This document shows, piece by piece, positions 10,415 through 22,100 of a DNA stretch of 64,000 nucleotides. The position numbers and the translations under genes were made by a program. The stretch's first letter is position 1; every line of letters begins with the position of its first letter. The notes below the pieces were generated by a model. The model searched no databases and was not told the origin of the DNA. It worked only from the letters and a program-made list of their open reading frames with translations. Origin of the DNA: Heligmosomoides polygyrus polygyrus (taxonomy: Eukaryota; Nematoda; Chromadorea; Rhabditida; Heligmosomidae); contig OX377202.1 in NCBI GenBank assembly GCA_947396885.1, positions 74,868,643 to 74,932,642 on the forward strand. The letters run 5' to 3'.

Positions 10415-13400
10415 TAAGCCTAAGCAGAGAAGGAAACTTTTGCAGGACTGGCCGAAGCAGTGGCTAGCCCTATAACGAAGGTGTTAAGAAAGTGCGGAGA
10501 AAGATTTAAGGGATTTTCGGAGGCGTGGAAGCTATAACTCCGTTGCTCACTCACACTTTTGCAAACCCCAAAAAAAAAACCGCCTATTTTTTGAGAACAA
10601 GAGGTGCGGCCTTCTTATGAAAGATTGCTTAATGTATTGATAAAGCAAAATGAGTGAAGATGAAGTAAAAGTAAAGAGAAGTGTTTGCATTAAGGAAGAA
10701 GAGATGAAGAAAGGGTAGATGCCTCAGGTTTGAAAGTATGGCAACTAGAGAGAGTTGTAACATAAGTAGATAAGTAGATAGGTAACTATATGCAATTTGT
10801 AGTATTTATGATCTAGGTGTTTATCATGTCATCAGGTTCTGCATAGAATGTATACCGTACAAACGGGCGGTGCGAAATCCTTTATAAGAACTCACGTGAA
10901 GTTATGTGTACCGTTTGTTTTTTGTCTTTTTCCATGGTATAGTTTGGTTAACTCTGTTTATAACCACGTACGACATTGATATATTTGAATAAACCAATTC
11001 GTGTGAAAAACGAGCGATCATCTTGAGCAGGAACATTAACCGCAAGGTATTGATAGATTGGATTCGAATCACTGGTATATCCATAACTAAGAAAAATAGC
11101 TTCGATGACATCTTACAGAATTTTTCTAACAGTATTATATGGTGAGTTTTCATGTAAGCTCTATAAGTAACCAACTGGATGCGTTAAGGAACCCAAAAGA
11201 ACGTCCTCAGGCATTCTCACGGCCTGCCCAAACAGGAATAACCAAAGTCGGTCCTGCTATTCGAGTGAGTTATATTTAAATGTATATACGCATAAAAACG
11301 TACCAACACAAGGAGTTTAGGCACGTATGTATGTAGTACGATTGTTGGAGATTTTTCATGAAAAGGGTAGAAAAAACTTGGATGAATACAATAAGAAACA
11401 GGGTACTGAGATACGTATACCTAGAAAGAACGAAAGAACAGGAAAAGTGCAAGAAAAGGAAAAATTGAGGTGAGTGCTAAGAAAACTGTTGCGTTGGGAT
11501 GAGACCAATTGCTATTTTTAGACTTATATAAGACAAAAAGCGCGATAGTCTTGTATGCGTTCAAAGACAACAGGTGTTGACGTATCTTTAGTGAAAGGAT
11601 TTATACGTATTCTTAACAAACCTGTGTCTATAAGTTTAGATATTATTTGACATAAACGCAATAGTAATGATATATACTCATTTAAGCCAAGGAAGCCTGT
11701 CGTAGCACCCGTAAAACGTGATTTAGCCATATAAGACCGGATGGGTCCGAAATTGGAAGACGTGTTTACTGAGCAGGACAGGAATTATGGATATAGAGGT
11801 AAATAATTGCATAAAGAGGTAAATGATTGCATAAAGATTTTTCCAAGTTTTAAAAGCACAATCTGTTATTGTGTTGCAAAACCAATTCCAACTCAATAAA
11901 TAAAACCAATCATACCAAATTAGCTTCATCGCGCAGTCTAGGGTAGTAAATTGATCCATTGTATCGCTCGCCGAGTACATTTAACTAAGCAATAATGTGC
12001 ACTCAGCATATAACTTTTCCTAAGACCAAATAACACGTTACCAGCGAATCCGAAAATTAATTCAGGACTGTCGTTTATAAGTTTTCCTACGACCTTTCAA
12101 AGCGCACGCCTTTTCATACATTGCTGTCGCAAAGCGATGAAGGATCACGATATGAATCTTTTCTGAAAAGATCATGATATGAAAAATTTCTTAAAGTATA
12201 TACTCCCGACAGGGCAATACGATTTTTAATGAAGTTTAGCTCCAGAAATGGGAGCGTCTAAAAGCACCCCTGCCTAAGAGGAGAATTTCCAGAAAATCTA
12301 CCTTCACACATTTTTTTCATGTCAAATTATATTTTCCTTAACACAAAATAGCTAGTCAAACTTGCAGCACCATTCGTCATAAAAATAAAAATAAACAAAC
12401 CAATGGATAAACTAAAACTCGCAATAGATAAGCACGTGAATGGTTAAACACCAGTAAAACTAGTGTTGTTCGAAAATAAACATACTACTAACTCTGGAAC
12501 CTAACTCTCAGCCCACTGTGCTCGCTGACTTCCTTCATTCTTTCTTCTTCAAAGGCGCATGAAGGAGCAACCCCAAAAAGATGATATTTCCGCCGAGAAA
12601 TGCACAACCTAACCCGTGCCTACGTACGACGCGCACCACATACGGCTCGGAAGTGCCTCGAACTAAGACACTCGTTAAGGTGACGACTGCGGGACGGGGC
12701 GGTCACCCCCGGAGCAAATCAGTGGTAACTCGGCCGTGCCGCAGTCGTCACCGCACCGCCCCCGTTGGTTACCGGATGCTTTCCCGTTGGTGACACGGAT
12801 CTGTGAGGCGCATGTTTCTTCCTTTGGTTTGAACCAAGAATTTCGTTGAAGACAGAGAGACACTGGGATCTCATGCGTCGACGGCTACCTTTCAGTGGTT
12901 ATCTGCTTGCATTCTATTAGGCTGTAAGGAAAGTTCTGCCAGTTTGCGAGCGCTCGTGATATAAATAGTACTAAATTTTGATACCTAACCACCCACTTAA
13001 TAATTTGCATTTTTCGGAAAGTACAATACTTGCTCTTTGCAAAGACATGTGTTTTTAAAGAATTCCTGACATTTTTGGACTACTACAACATGTTTTTTGA
13101 AGCGTACGTATTACTGTTTTTCGTGCATCCAAACTTTATGAGCTCTAACTTGGTCGAAACTCAAGGGATGCAAATGCTACTGTAGCAACTGAAAGAAGAA
13201 GGATCATTAAGAGAAAACACTTCTTACTGCCAGATTCCAACAATTGTTGGAGGATTAGGCTGGTTAGAAAACAAATGAGAGCCTGAGGTACCCATGTTAG
13301 TTGAGCATAGCTATTGAATGAAAGCAGAGGTAAGCGATGAATAACAGTGGTTCAGTTAGATAGCTAAAGATGTACGCTTTTAAAACATCGGTATTGTTAA

Positions 13401-13780
13401 CAATTTCAAGAAACCTGAAACTGGACAGAATGTGCACCAGTTGGGTGCCGCATTTCCTCACCCATGCACCGCAGCCGGCTCGCGCGAACAGTAGTGGTGC
13501 ATCTTTTAGAACGAATCATGTGAAAGTACTCCTTCATTAATTCTCTGTTTTATGCAGAAAAGAAGCATTATCATTCGCATCATCCCCACTGTTGAGCGGT
13601 CGGGTTTCTGATATCTCCTGCATTTCTTTCTTCTGATTAGTCACTGTTATTGTCTTAACTTACCTTTCTTACAAGTCCTTTGTTTTGTTTCCGCTTTTCA
13701 TTCGATAGGGTGTCTAGCAGCGTAATCAGTTAGCGTTTCTCTTTGTATAACACGTTTTTTTCCTGTCCGTTGCTAATCCT
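10415..13780. other. AT-rich stretch without a recognised gene
   Basis: I found no convincing gene in this 3.4 kb. Minus-strand frames at 10,902-11,174, 11,524-11,730 and 11,723-11,980 have hydrophobic stretches, but I could not link them by splice sites or match them to a family. A GC-rich inverted pair, GGTGACGACTGCGG at 12,679-12,692 and CCGCAGTCGTCACC at 12,739-12,752, can form a hairpin. A short sequence around 10,027-10,050 (GTTATGATCGAAGTGGAACA, strictly in the stretch just before this feature) recurs inverted at about 3,590-3,615. Confidence 0.4.
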
Positions 13781-13782
13781 TC

Positions 13783-14880
13783 GTGTTAATCGACATTTCT
13801 ATCGCAGGTAGATCAAAGATCATAAAAGCATCTAAGACTCAGGCGGCTGCATCGAAAAAGGCTACTAGGAGCTCAACCCAGCAGCAAGTTAGGACAGCTG
13901 CACAGACTATTCCAGACACCGAGGACGAATTTCATGGAATGTCTGCGGCTGAGCTTGGTCATTGAGATGAATAAGGACCCTGACGTTGAGCGCGTCCTGA
14001 AGGCTGCTGTTCAAGGGGATCCTAGGGACATCTCTGAAATTTTTGAGAACGATAAACGTTTTCGAAGCATTGTGATCAGTGGGCTGGAGGAGGCATCACA
14101 GGACTTGCCGCCATCTGAAAAGCAAAGCTCATCGAAAACGATGTGTCTAAGATCCTTGATGTGTTTGACGTCGAGTGCCGGTCATCCAAATCTTTAGGAT
14201 GAGTAAACCCGAAACCCAGATCCAAGACGTCCTCGGTTAGTTAAGGTTGTTCTCCCGTTCACTTCTCACTGGCGCCGTGCTCTTGCGAACGCGCGACTTC
14301 TTCGTGGCAGTGGCTTTCCTCACTTGTTCGTGCGAAGGAGTATGACGGCTGAGGAAAGGAAGCATGACTCCGAATTGAGGCAACAGGCGCGAGAGCTCAA
14401 CAAGGGCAGTGCTGATCGCCAGTGGATCATCTATCGTGGAGAAAAACGCACGTCTGAACTTCCTAGGAGATCGGGAAACTTCCGAAGTCGCTTGGTTCTA
14501 ATTTGAGATGTTACTTACTAAACGCTCGAGGTTTAGTGAATAAAATTGAACATTTTCAAGAATTTCTTGTTAACGAAAACCCTGACTTTGTGTTCATCAC
14601 GGAAACCTTGCTCTCCGAGCTCTCTTTACTCTGGAGTCGTAGCTGGCCTACCGAACATGATTTCTCGATATAATCGCATTGGTCGTCCTGAGGGCGGACT
14701 TTGATGTGTTTTCAAGGGAAATCTTTGCGTAGTGCGTTACTTTCCAGATGCTTCTAGTATGGCAGATGTGCTTTGCTTGGATTTTTTCTCATCCAATAGG
14801 GCGTCGTGTACGAGAATAATCAATGTGTATCGCCCTCTTAGTTCTTCCAGAAATAATAATACTATGCTAATCCTTTTAGG
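13783..14880 (+). pseudogene. 5' fragment of a CR1-like LINE (ORF1 and start of endonuclease ORF2)
   Basis: Frames at 13,783-13,965, 13,934-14,197 and 14,324-14,506 together resemble the ORF1 of nematode CR1-like elements. They include FRSIVISGLEEASQDLPPSE, then a run reading FVRRSMTAEERKHDSELRQ, typical of the conserved C-terminal part of that ORF1. From about 14,501 a second frame reads LRCYLLNARGLVNKIEHFQE and NPDFVFITET, the usual N-terminus of the endonuclease domain. It then decays near 14,640, and no reverse transcriptase follows. Frameshifts occur between every pair of blocks. It is an internally broken, 3'-deleted copy; the family assignment is by motif recognition only. Confidence 0.72.
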
Positions 14881-15315
14881 TCATACATAGTACGATATCC
14901 TATTCCGTTCCTTAATCCACCGCGATAAGAGAGCGCGAACACGTAGCGGTACACTGGTGAGCGCTGCGAATAGGGGTTTCTGCATCAACTGCATACATGC
15001 AGTTTATCCGGATAAGTGATATAATACTCGAATCAATATATTGGAATAATTTATTCGAATAGTCTGATATTCGACATTTTTTGATTTTCGAATATTCGTT
15101 CGACTTCGAACAGAGGGAGCCATATTCGAATACTATTCGAAAATCGAATGATTAAAGTCTGCTCTTCTCGTAGAAATTACATTTTTTCTACAATTGTAGA
15201 CGATATTTGTTATTGTTATTGTACTGCAACACTGTTGATGTTATGATGTTACGTTGTTGTAAAATGTATTACAACACTAGTGGCTCATCAGGAAACGCAG
15301 AACAGTTCGTTGGCG

Positions 15316-15400
15316 TATTGGTTGCCACCCTGGGTGGTCACCAATACGTCGATAAAAGGCGTGGGAAAGCGCCTATAAAAGGTGGCCGGACCACGCCGGG
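15316..15400 (+). promoter_or_regulatory. Possible promoter: hairpin followed by TATAAAAGG
   Basis: CGTATTGGTTGCCACCC and GGTGGTCACCAATACG form an imperfect hairpin at about 15,316-15,350. Downstream are GATAAAAGGCG and CCTATAAAAGGTGGCC (TATA-like, about 15,371), then a pyrimidine- and GCC-rich leader. This could be a retroelement LTR promoter or a host promoter; no gene could be attached. It is offered at low confidence. Confidence 0.3.
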
Positions 15401-15419
15401 CCATTCTTGATTCGTTAGT

Positions 15420-15760
15420 CTTCCTCTCCAGTCGTCCCTCTCCAGTCCTCCCCCTCCTGACCCAGTCTCAAGCTGCTGCCGCCGCTCCAGCCATCACAGC
15501 CACTGCTCCTGCCGCTGCCGCGCCACTGCTCCAGCCACCGACCGGACAAACCGCTGCCGCCACCGCTTAGCCGCCACCGACGCCGTTCCAGCAGCCGACA
15601 TCTTCAGCCGCCGCTCGACCAGCTGCCGCCACTGCTGTTGCTGCGACCGCCGTTCCCTGACCGTCGCCAGCCGGATCTGCTGTCGACAGGAGCCCAACTT
15701 GAGCAGCCCAGCCACCCGTGCCACTGCCGCTCGGCCGTCATTCTTGGCTGCGGAGTATTG
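15420..15760. repeat. GCC-rich low-complexity stretch
   Basis: The segment is rich in GCCGCC, CCAGCC and GCTGCC triplets and is open in more than one frame on both strands, giving Ala/Pro-rich or Arg/Gly-rich conceptual products. Openness in several frames argues for composition rather than coding. The Penelope-like element is inserted just downstream, so this sequence once continued at about 19,095. Confidence 0.5.
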
Positions 15761-15835
15761 GACATCTTTGAAACTCGAAATCTTTCAAACACACAACACC
15801 TGCAAGGGACCACACAATATATAAACCTACAGTAT

Positions 15836-16524
15836 ATTTGATCCTTCTCTGCCACGCAGGTTTGTTATGGTGGTATAACTTTTATTTCGGCCGACGCTTC
15901 GACACAACTCGTCTTTTTCAAAGGCCTGAAAGTACTTCGAAACCTTAGATCCAGAAACTCATTCCGTCAAAGGCATACTTCTTCACAACTCTAGTTAAAT
16001 GGGTTCCCATGAATGTCAAGGAGTGCCCGTCTAAAGCATACCAAACTCACCGTTGTTCCACCAGCGCTGAGAGGGGGCTCAGCTATAAGACCATCAGTGA
16101 GCAACTGGGACCTACCATGCAGATCTATACTAATAAGTATAGACTGCGCAGTCTCAGAGCTCACACAACGGGATGAAGGGCAAGAAGTCGCTGGTTATTT
16201 AAATGCGCTCGTTTCGGTTGTTCATTGCTGGATTACGCTCCCGAATCCAGAAAGCCTCAGGAGTCTTTCTGGTACCGATTTCATCTTCATGTAGCAACAC
16301 AGTGCATTTAATGTCAAAGTCGTTTCCGCAGTGGGATTCTTGTCGATGTTTACCAGTGAGGTTAACAAGCTTCGCTTCAGTTTCCCAGCTAGATGTTCAT
16401 TGATGCGAACACTAAGTACCCTTCCTGTTTCACCTATGTATAGCTCGCCACAGGTTAAGCACTGGATTTGGTAGACAACACCTTTTTGTGCGCTATCTCA
16501 TCTCTCCCAAATGGGCAGATAACG
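15836..16524 (-). repeat. Left inverted arm (pseudo-LTR) of the Penelope-like element
   Basis: This segment is the reverse complement of 18,357-19,053, with few mismatches. The conceptual product at 16,013-16,294 (plus) and that at 18,589-18,870 (minus) differ at a single residue over 93, which shows how recent the duplication is. The arm includes the 3' part of the GIY-YIG coding region and the 3' UTR. Confidence 0.88.
15888..15922 (-). ncRNA. Hammerhead-ribozyme-like motif, left arm copy
   Basis: Read on the minus strand, this is TTTGAAAAAGACGAG, then TTGTGTCGAAGCGTCGG. It is the partner of 18,961-18,993 but has GAAGC where that copy has GAAAC, so this copy would lack one core base. The parallel is to hammerhead motifs reported in pseudo-LTRs of Penelope-like elements. 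The match is partial. Confidence 0.3.
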
Positions 16525-16659
16525 ACAATGAAAATGACGGTCCTAGTCCCAAGAAATCCAACGCGCAGAAACGAGTGCATTGCCGATAACAGTAACTCTT
16601 GCCGGACTTCACCGCAAGCGTTGGGTTTCTTGGGACTAGGACCGTCATTTTCATTGTCG
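16523..16659. repeat. 42-base inverted repeat within the Penelope-like element
   Basis: The 42 bases at 16,523-16,564 recur inverted at 16,618-16,659 with one mismatch and a 53-base spacer. The arms begin CGACAATGAAAATGACGGTC and contain CTAGTCCCAAGAAA. It sits at the inner end of the left arm, where the duplicated 3' segment joins the body of the element. Confidence 0.85.
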
Positions 16660-16699
16660 CAACAAGTGAATGCGTCGACATTTCGAAGGGTTGTGGGCG

Positions 16700-18100
16700 G
16701 GTTAAACAAGCTGAGGGACCAACTTAGGGCGAAAGCCAGGAATAATTCAGAACTTCGTGTAAACGAAAATTCTTTGCGAGCTGTACCGTCACCCATCCCG
16801 TTTCCGCGCTCTTTTTACAAAGAATCGGAGCCTGTCCCAGAAGTTGAGGTTAAATTTAGAATTTTATCGTCGGATGTTCTTCGCGTATTCTGTAGACACA
16901 GACGCGATAGAACAACTAATTTGACCGAAAGCCAATGGGAAGGCTTCAAAGAAGTACGCGACCTAATAGCTCGGAACGAGATACGGCTCTCTGTAAGTGA
17001 CAAGGGAGGTGAATTCGTAGTTTGTCCTGCACCTCTTGACCGGCAGATATCAGAACACCACCTTACTGACCAATCGGTTTATAACGAGTCATCAGAGAGT
17101 CTTTTCCGTTCACAATGCCACAGGTTGAATGCAATATGGAAATCCGTAGGTAGATCAGCTGGTCTGGATAAACGATTTATCAAAAGACTGAGGCTGGACA
17201 ACCCCACATGCCCTGTATTCTATCACCATGTGAAAACGCATAAGTTGTCTGAGGAGGACAAGAGCTCGTTGACTGCAAGCAGATACAAAATCCGGCCCAT
17301 AATAAGCTGCGTGGATGGACCGACCGATCGAATCTCATGGTTCCTTAGCAAGATTGTCGGTCAACTTCTCAGCTTTATACCTTCACATTTGGCTAATACG
17401 GAGCAGTTTCTAGACCGCCTGCGTTCTAGCACGCTACAGGAAGACTGCGTGATAGAGTCATTTGACGAAACAACACTTTATACCAATGTAGATAATAACG
17501 CTGCTTTACAAGCTCTATCAGAGATGCTAGACGAGCACGAAAGAAATATTATTACGTTTGGTTTGAACAAGCTACACCTAATGACTCTAGTACAAGCATG
17601 CCTGAACTGCAATGCTTTCAAGTGGTCTGGAAACTATTTTTTTACAGCGAAGAGGACTTGCGATGGGACAGCGATTAGCTCCAACTTTAGCGATCTGCTT
17701 CATGAGCCGCATTGAACGACCGGTACTGGAGCGCATTCCCATAATGTACTGTCGGCACATCGATGATTGTTGTATTATAACGGCAACGCAATCCGACATG
17801 GTTGAACTGTTTGCCATTCTCAATACACAATCTCAGTACATAAAGTTCACTCGTGAAGCTCTGTCCGAAGGCTGGTTGCCCTACCTGAATACTCAAGTCA
17901 GGGTATCAAATGGAGTCTTTAATGTGAAATGGTATCGTAAAGGCAGCTCCAAAAACATCATACTCCATGCAAGATCTGCTCACCCTACAGCAGTAAAGCG
18001 TGCCGTGCTCCGTAACATGTACAGAACGGCACTAGGCGTATGCACGGGGCTTGAGGAGCGAGAGGAATCACGTATGTTGGCCGTTGGCCGTTATGTCTAA
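16700..18100 (+). pseudogene. Penelope-like reverse transcriptase (frameshifted)
   Basis: The N-terminal part, up to 17,715, contains SDKGGEFVVCP, FYHHVKTHK, YKIRPIISCVDGPT and SFDETTLYTNV (reverse transcriptase motif A region, with Glu at a place that is commonly hydrophobic). The frame then shifts between about 17,630 and 17,700. The next frame (17,612-18,100) holds RGLAMGQRLAPTLA (motif B) and CRHIDDCCII (motif C, HIDD), followed by the thumb region with SEGWLPYLNTQV. The protein would be about 500 residues when whole, the usual range for this reverse transcriptase. A second break at about 18,070-18,090 coincides with a tandem seven-base repeat (TTGGCCGTTGGCCG). The reverse transcriptase class is telomerase-related. 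This copy cannot encode it in one piece. Confidence 0.85.
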
Positions 18101-18684
18101 TATCGCACGTCTTACCGGGTACGAACCACGACGACGAGGTGGTCGAATACGACACGGCAATGTTGAACATTTGCGCGAAGGCAAAATTTGTCTTCAACTG
18201 CCCTTCATCTCTGATGACGTCACGGCAGAAGTACGCCGTTGCCTATTACGAGCAAACCTGAACGACGATGTTGTCCTGGTTAACATACCGGGAAACAACA
18301 TCAAACGGCTTCTTGTTCGGAATAGGCGTTACGACCGTACTGGTGTGATGAGGAATTGCGTTATCTGCCCATTTGGGAGAGATGAGATAGCGCACAAAAA
18401 GGTGTTGTCTACCAAGTCCAGTGCTTAACCTGTGGCGAGCTATACATAGGTGAAACAGGAAGGGTACTTAGTGTTCGCATCAATGAACACCTAGCTGGGA
18501 AACTGAAGCGAAGCTTGTTAACCCCACTGGTAAACATCGACAAGAAGCCCACGGCGGAAACGACTTTGACATTAAATGCACTGTGTTGCTACATGAAGAT
18601 GAAATCGGTACCAGAAAGACTCTTGAGGCTTTCTGGATTCGGGAGCGTAATCCAGCAATGAACAACCGAAACGAGCGCATTTAA
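18100..18684 (+). pseudogene. Penelope-like GIY-YIG endonuclease region (frameshifted)
   Basis: After the reverse transcriptase, the frame at 18,051-18,428 carries a linker with ARLTGYEPRRRGGRIRHG and a CVICPFG cysteine pair. Near 18,404 the frame shifts, and the endonuclease begins with VVYQVQCLTCGELYIGETGR (GIY-YIG signature as VVY and YIG) and RINEHLAGK (catalytic Arg). A further frameshift near 18,530 precedes HGGNDF, and then RKTLEAFWIRE, holding the expected Glu. TAA falls at 18,682-18,684. The catalytic Arg, Tyr and Glu positions are recognisable, so the lesions are frameshifts rather than loss of the domain. Confidence 0.83.
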
Positions 18685-19094
18685 ATAACCAGCGACTTCT
18701 TGCCCTTCATCCCGTTGTGTGAGCTCTGAGACTGCGCAGTCTATACTTATTAGTATAGATCTGCATGGTAGGTCCCAGTTGCTCACTGATGGTCTTATAG
18801 CTGAGCCCCCTCTCAGCGCTGGTGGAACAACGGTGAGTTTGGTATGCTTTAGACGGGCACTCCTTGACATTCATGGGAAACCATTTAACTAGAGTTGTGA
18901 AGAAGTATGCCTTTCACGGAATGAGTTTCTGGATCTAAGGTTTCGAAGTACTTTCAGGCCTTTGAAAAAGACGAGTTGTGTTGAAACGTCGGCCGAAATA
19001 AATGTTATACCACCATAACAAACCTGCGTGGCAGAGAAGGATCAAATATATTGTTATAAAATGCCCAGGTTTTATGAACGTCGGACATGGAGAC
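18357..19094 (+). repeat. Right pseudo-LTR of the Penelope-like element, with 41-base extension
   Basis: This is the counterpart of the left inverted arm. After the inverted-repeat homology ends at about 19,053, 41 more bases (TTATAAAATGCCCAGG onward) precede the TSD at 19,095. Such short asymmetrical extensions are known from Penelope elements. Confidence 0.75.
18961..18993 (+). ncRNA. Hammerhead-ribozyme-like motif, right arm copy
   Basis: TTTGAAAAAGACGAGTTGTG, then TTGAAACGTCGG. GAC and GTT (GTC in the left arm) can pair as a short stem II before the GAAAC core, which is followed by GTC. The canonical CTGATGAG box is not present; TTGAAAAAG stands in its place. I regard it as a degenerate or minimal variant of the hammerhead reported from Penelope-like elements, not as a proven ribozyme. 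Confidence 0.38.
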
Positions 19095-19108
19095 TAAACC
19101 TACAGTAT

Positions 19109-22100
19109 TCTTCAGTTTTTGCAGAATGTTTATTACTTAGCCTGATATTGCCGTCTACACTCTTTAGTGGGTGCGAAATCACACAGTATCACAAAGTCAC
19201 AAAATCCGACTCCTGACTTACTAGCGTAACCCGTCCAGGCATCTCGCCCCCGCGAACACGGTTGCGAGCGCGCCAGGGTAGGGTCAGATGGGCGCGAATG
19301 TTTCCATACTTGATCCACGTGTGAAACATGAGCTCGTGGTCGCGATAAGCGAGTCTCCAAGCACGATGACAGCTTACGAAATTTACACGGACTAAGACTG
19401 ACCACATCAAGGTCGGTTGCACTAACACGTTCAGGTTACATTGAAGCACTTGCGAGAAATTGAGGGGAAGAGATTTTTTAAGGGGGGGGGGGGTGTGAAG
19501 GAGCTAATCACGACTCATATCCTCCAAACAGACAACATTCTCGAACTACACTCCAGAGTTGTCTAAGGATGAACGAAAGCTCTCTCTCCCTCTCTGGAAT
19601 TTTCGAAGCCTGATTAGAAAACTGGACGCCCTCATAGTGCTCATAGTAGAGGTCTACAAACGCTTCTAAGATTTAGATCTTCGCTACCGTCTTAACGACA
19701 GTGGAATGGCATGAGTCGACACATACCCATTCAGTGTCGATATTCTAGGACAACCTGAAAAGCTGGAGAAATTAATTGAGATAAAAAATGTTGGCCATAT
19801 GTGTCTCAGTTTTCTCTCCTTGAGCTGAAGAACACATTCCCGTTCTCAACAATAAGATCTTCCGTATAACGCAGAGTGCATGAAGATTATCACAAATCAC
19901 AAAAACGTTGAGCCCCTAATAGCCAGACGCAAATTAGAGCAGGGAGGGTAGTGGTAACCCTGTACGACAGCACTATACAGCGTTTTGCGTTATGCGATTG
20001 AGTTAGGCCATCTCTGATGAAGTTCGGCATACATATGCCTTCATACCAGGGCGGATAACCACTGAGTACATGGTTACTCACCCCTCCCCCGAGTGAATTT
20101 GCACCATGTGCCATATGTTACCCAAAGCTCTGGTAGACCCATAAACACCTGAAAAACCTCACGGAATACCTTGGAACGCCCAGGACTCAATTTCTGACGT
20201 TAAGCACAGAAAATAAGGGCTTTGTGCCTGATGCAAAAGCCACCATCACAGGCCCGATTGAAGGTAAGGTAGGATGGAACTGTCCCTATCTCTGGTTAAG
20301 ATACTCGAAGCACTACGTAGCCTGATGCAGGCTACTGTCGAAGCTATTAAACAACTGCTTTTCCGATATCTCTTGGAATTTTGGTCTCTATGTAGATGTT
20401 TCCATTGTGGAGGCAGTCTTCATCAGATACGTATCAAGCCTACCATATAACAGCCTCATCTTGTGGGGGGGGGGGGCTCCAGCTACTATAAACACCTTAA
20501 ACGAGGTGTATTTGAAAATCTACAAAACATCCTTCGCACCAGTGCGTTTGCAAGCATGCTGCGATGCACGCGATGCATGCCAGCGTGCAAGTTAAAGCCC
20601 AGTGTTACGTCACAATACACAACCAGAATAAGGTACAGAAACTTTGTCTAAGGAGCCTAGTATTCGAGATCCGTTTGTGAGATTAATCCTAACATGTACC
20701 CCGTACCACTGTGCGGATCCTTCAAAATATCGTGATAATAGGATGCTTGAAGCGCGGTCGACGCCCATTCCAAGCTGTGCGATTACGTCGCTAATTTAAA
20801 GGACGGACTTATAGGCATATGTTATACTTCGGCGACACATTTCCGCTGACGCGGAAGAGAGCACAGAATCCCTGTTTATGTGAGTATTCAATGGCCGAAC
20901 CTTATTCGGTTTTCGATCACTCGAAATAATTCGACATCGAGATCGTTCATTCGTTCGAAAGTTTTTGACATCGCATTAATTCATTCATTCGCTCGACAAA
21001 TTTCTCAAAAACACAACGAAAACGTAGAACCGAGCGACGCAACCGACTAATTTGGTCAATACATGTGCGGTTATGTCGCAAGACGTCCGGGGTGATTGCC
21101 TCGCAGCTCACCGAAATTGACGCACCACATTTGCTGGAGTACCCAAAATCTGCTTCAAATCTAATGTACTAAAATCTGGTGGAGCTTAAATGCTGTGTCG
21201 ATTTGCCGGAAGGCAAAAAGCTACGCACAAGGGAGTAATACTACTCTGCTCTTGATTCTAAACGTGCGGTGTCTGCACTAGCTATATTTCGTCGATCCCA
21301 TAACTAGTGAAGGTTAGTGAGCCTTCCCTCAGGTTTGCTCTTGGCCATTTTAAGCATCATCGGACAACTACATCGTAGGCAGCTGGTTGTCCATGTTGCT
21401 TTCAGTACCCTCTGCACTGAACTTAGAGCGGTGATGAATTAGATGGAATCTAGAAAGTACCTCAAAATTTTTATCTCAGAAGCGCCTGCTGATGTCGTCG
21501 ATGACACACTCATCACTCTATGTGCAGATAAGTACGGCTGGGATAAATCGATGGGTTGAGGAAAGATAACAAATACGAAGCATTTAGAGGAGCTGCAAAA
21601 GCTACAATGCAAAATTAAGTCTTTATTTATCTGGACTGAATGGCATAAAACACGTAAACACGCTATTGTACAAGATATATTTTAAACCCAATCCCCAATT
21701 AGGGAACCTTTTTTGGGGTTGTATTTGTATAGCAGGCGGTCGAACTGTCCGCTCCTCGGCCCTATTTGATATGTAGATCGATCACTTAACCAAGTGGTGC
21801 ATGGAAGTAGTACGGAGTGTTCGAAATGCCATTTGTACCTACAATCTGGTCCTAAAATCACGAAGGCAGAAGGCAACACACAAATATTTGCTTTCAACTC
21901 ACGCGTTTTCCGACCCTTGCGCTGTTTGAAAAGAAACATCTACATCGATCTGATCAATGGCCCACGGATCATTTGGCTCGCTTTCAAATCTGATGAAAAC
22001 CACATCCGCTCTAGGAACGCAATCGATATGACCCTGGAAAAAGATAAAAAAGTAAGAAATTTTTTTACAAGGCTGATAAAATTTTAGCAACACTGAGGTA

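Larger units (their letters stand above)
15836..19094 (+). mobile_element. Penelope-like retroelement with inverted terminal copies and 14-bp TSD
   Basis: The element of about 3.26 kb is flanked by a perfect direct repeat TAAACCTACAGTAT (15,822-15,835 and 19,095-19,108). It carries a reverse transcriptase and a GIY-YIG endonuclease in the order expected for Penelope-like elements. Its 3' segment (about 18,357-19,053) is also present, inverted, at the 5' end (about 15,830-16,524). Inverted or direct pseudo-LTRs and a short one-sided extension are known for this class. Here the right side has about 41 extra bases (19,054-19,094). The copy is recently inserted judging by the intact TSD, but its coding frames are broken in at least four places. 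Confidence 0.88.

Noticed and set aside
10902..11980. Hydrophobic minus-strand frames, considered as chemoreceptor or mitochondrial-derived fragments
   Set aside because: I could not link them by splicing or match them to a family, and AT-rich DNA yields such frames readily.
16013..16294. 93-codon frame duplicated at 18,589-18,870 on the other strand, at first sight a conserved protein
   Set aside because: Both are antisense or out-of-frame readings of the Penelope pseudo-LTR arms; the conservation is at DNA level.
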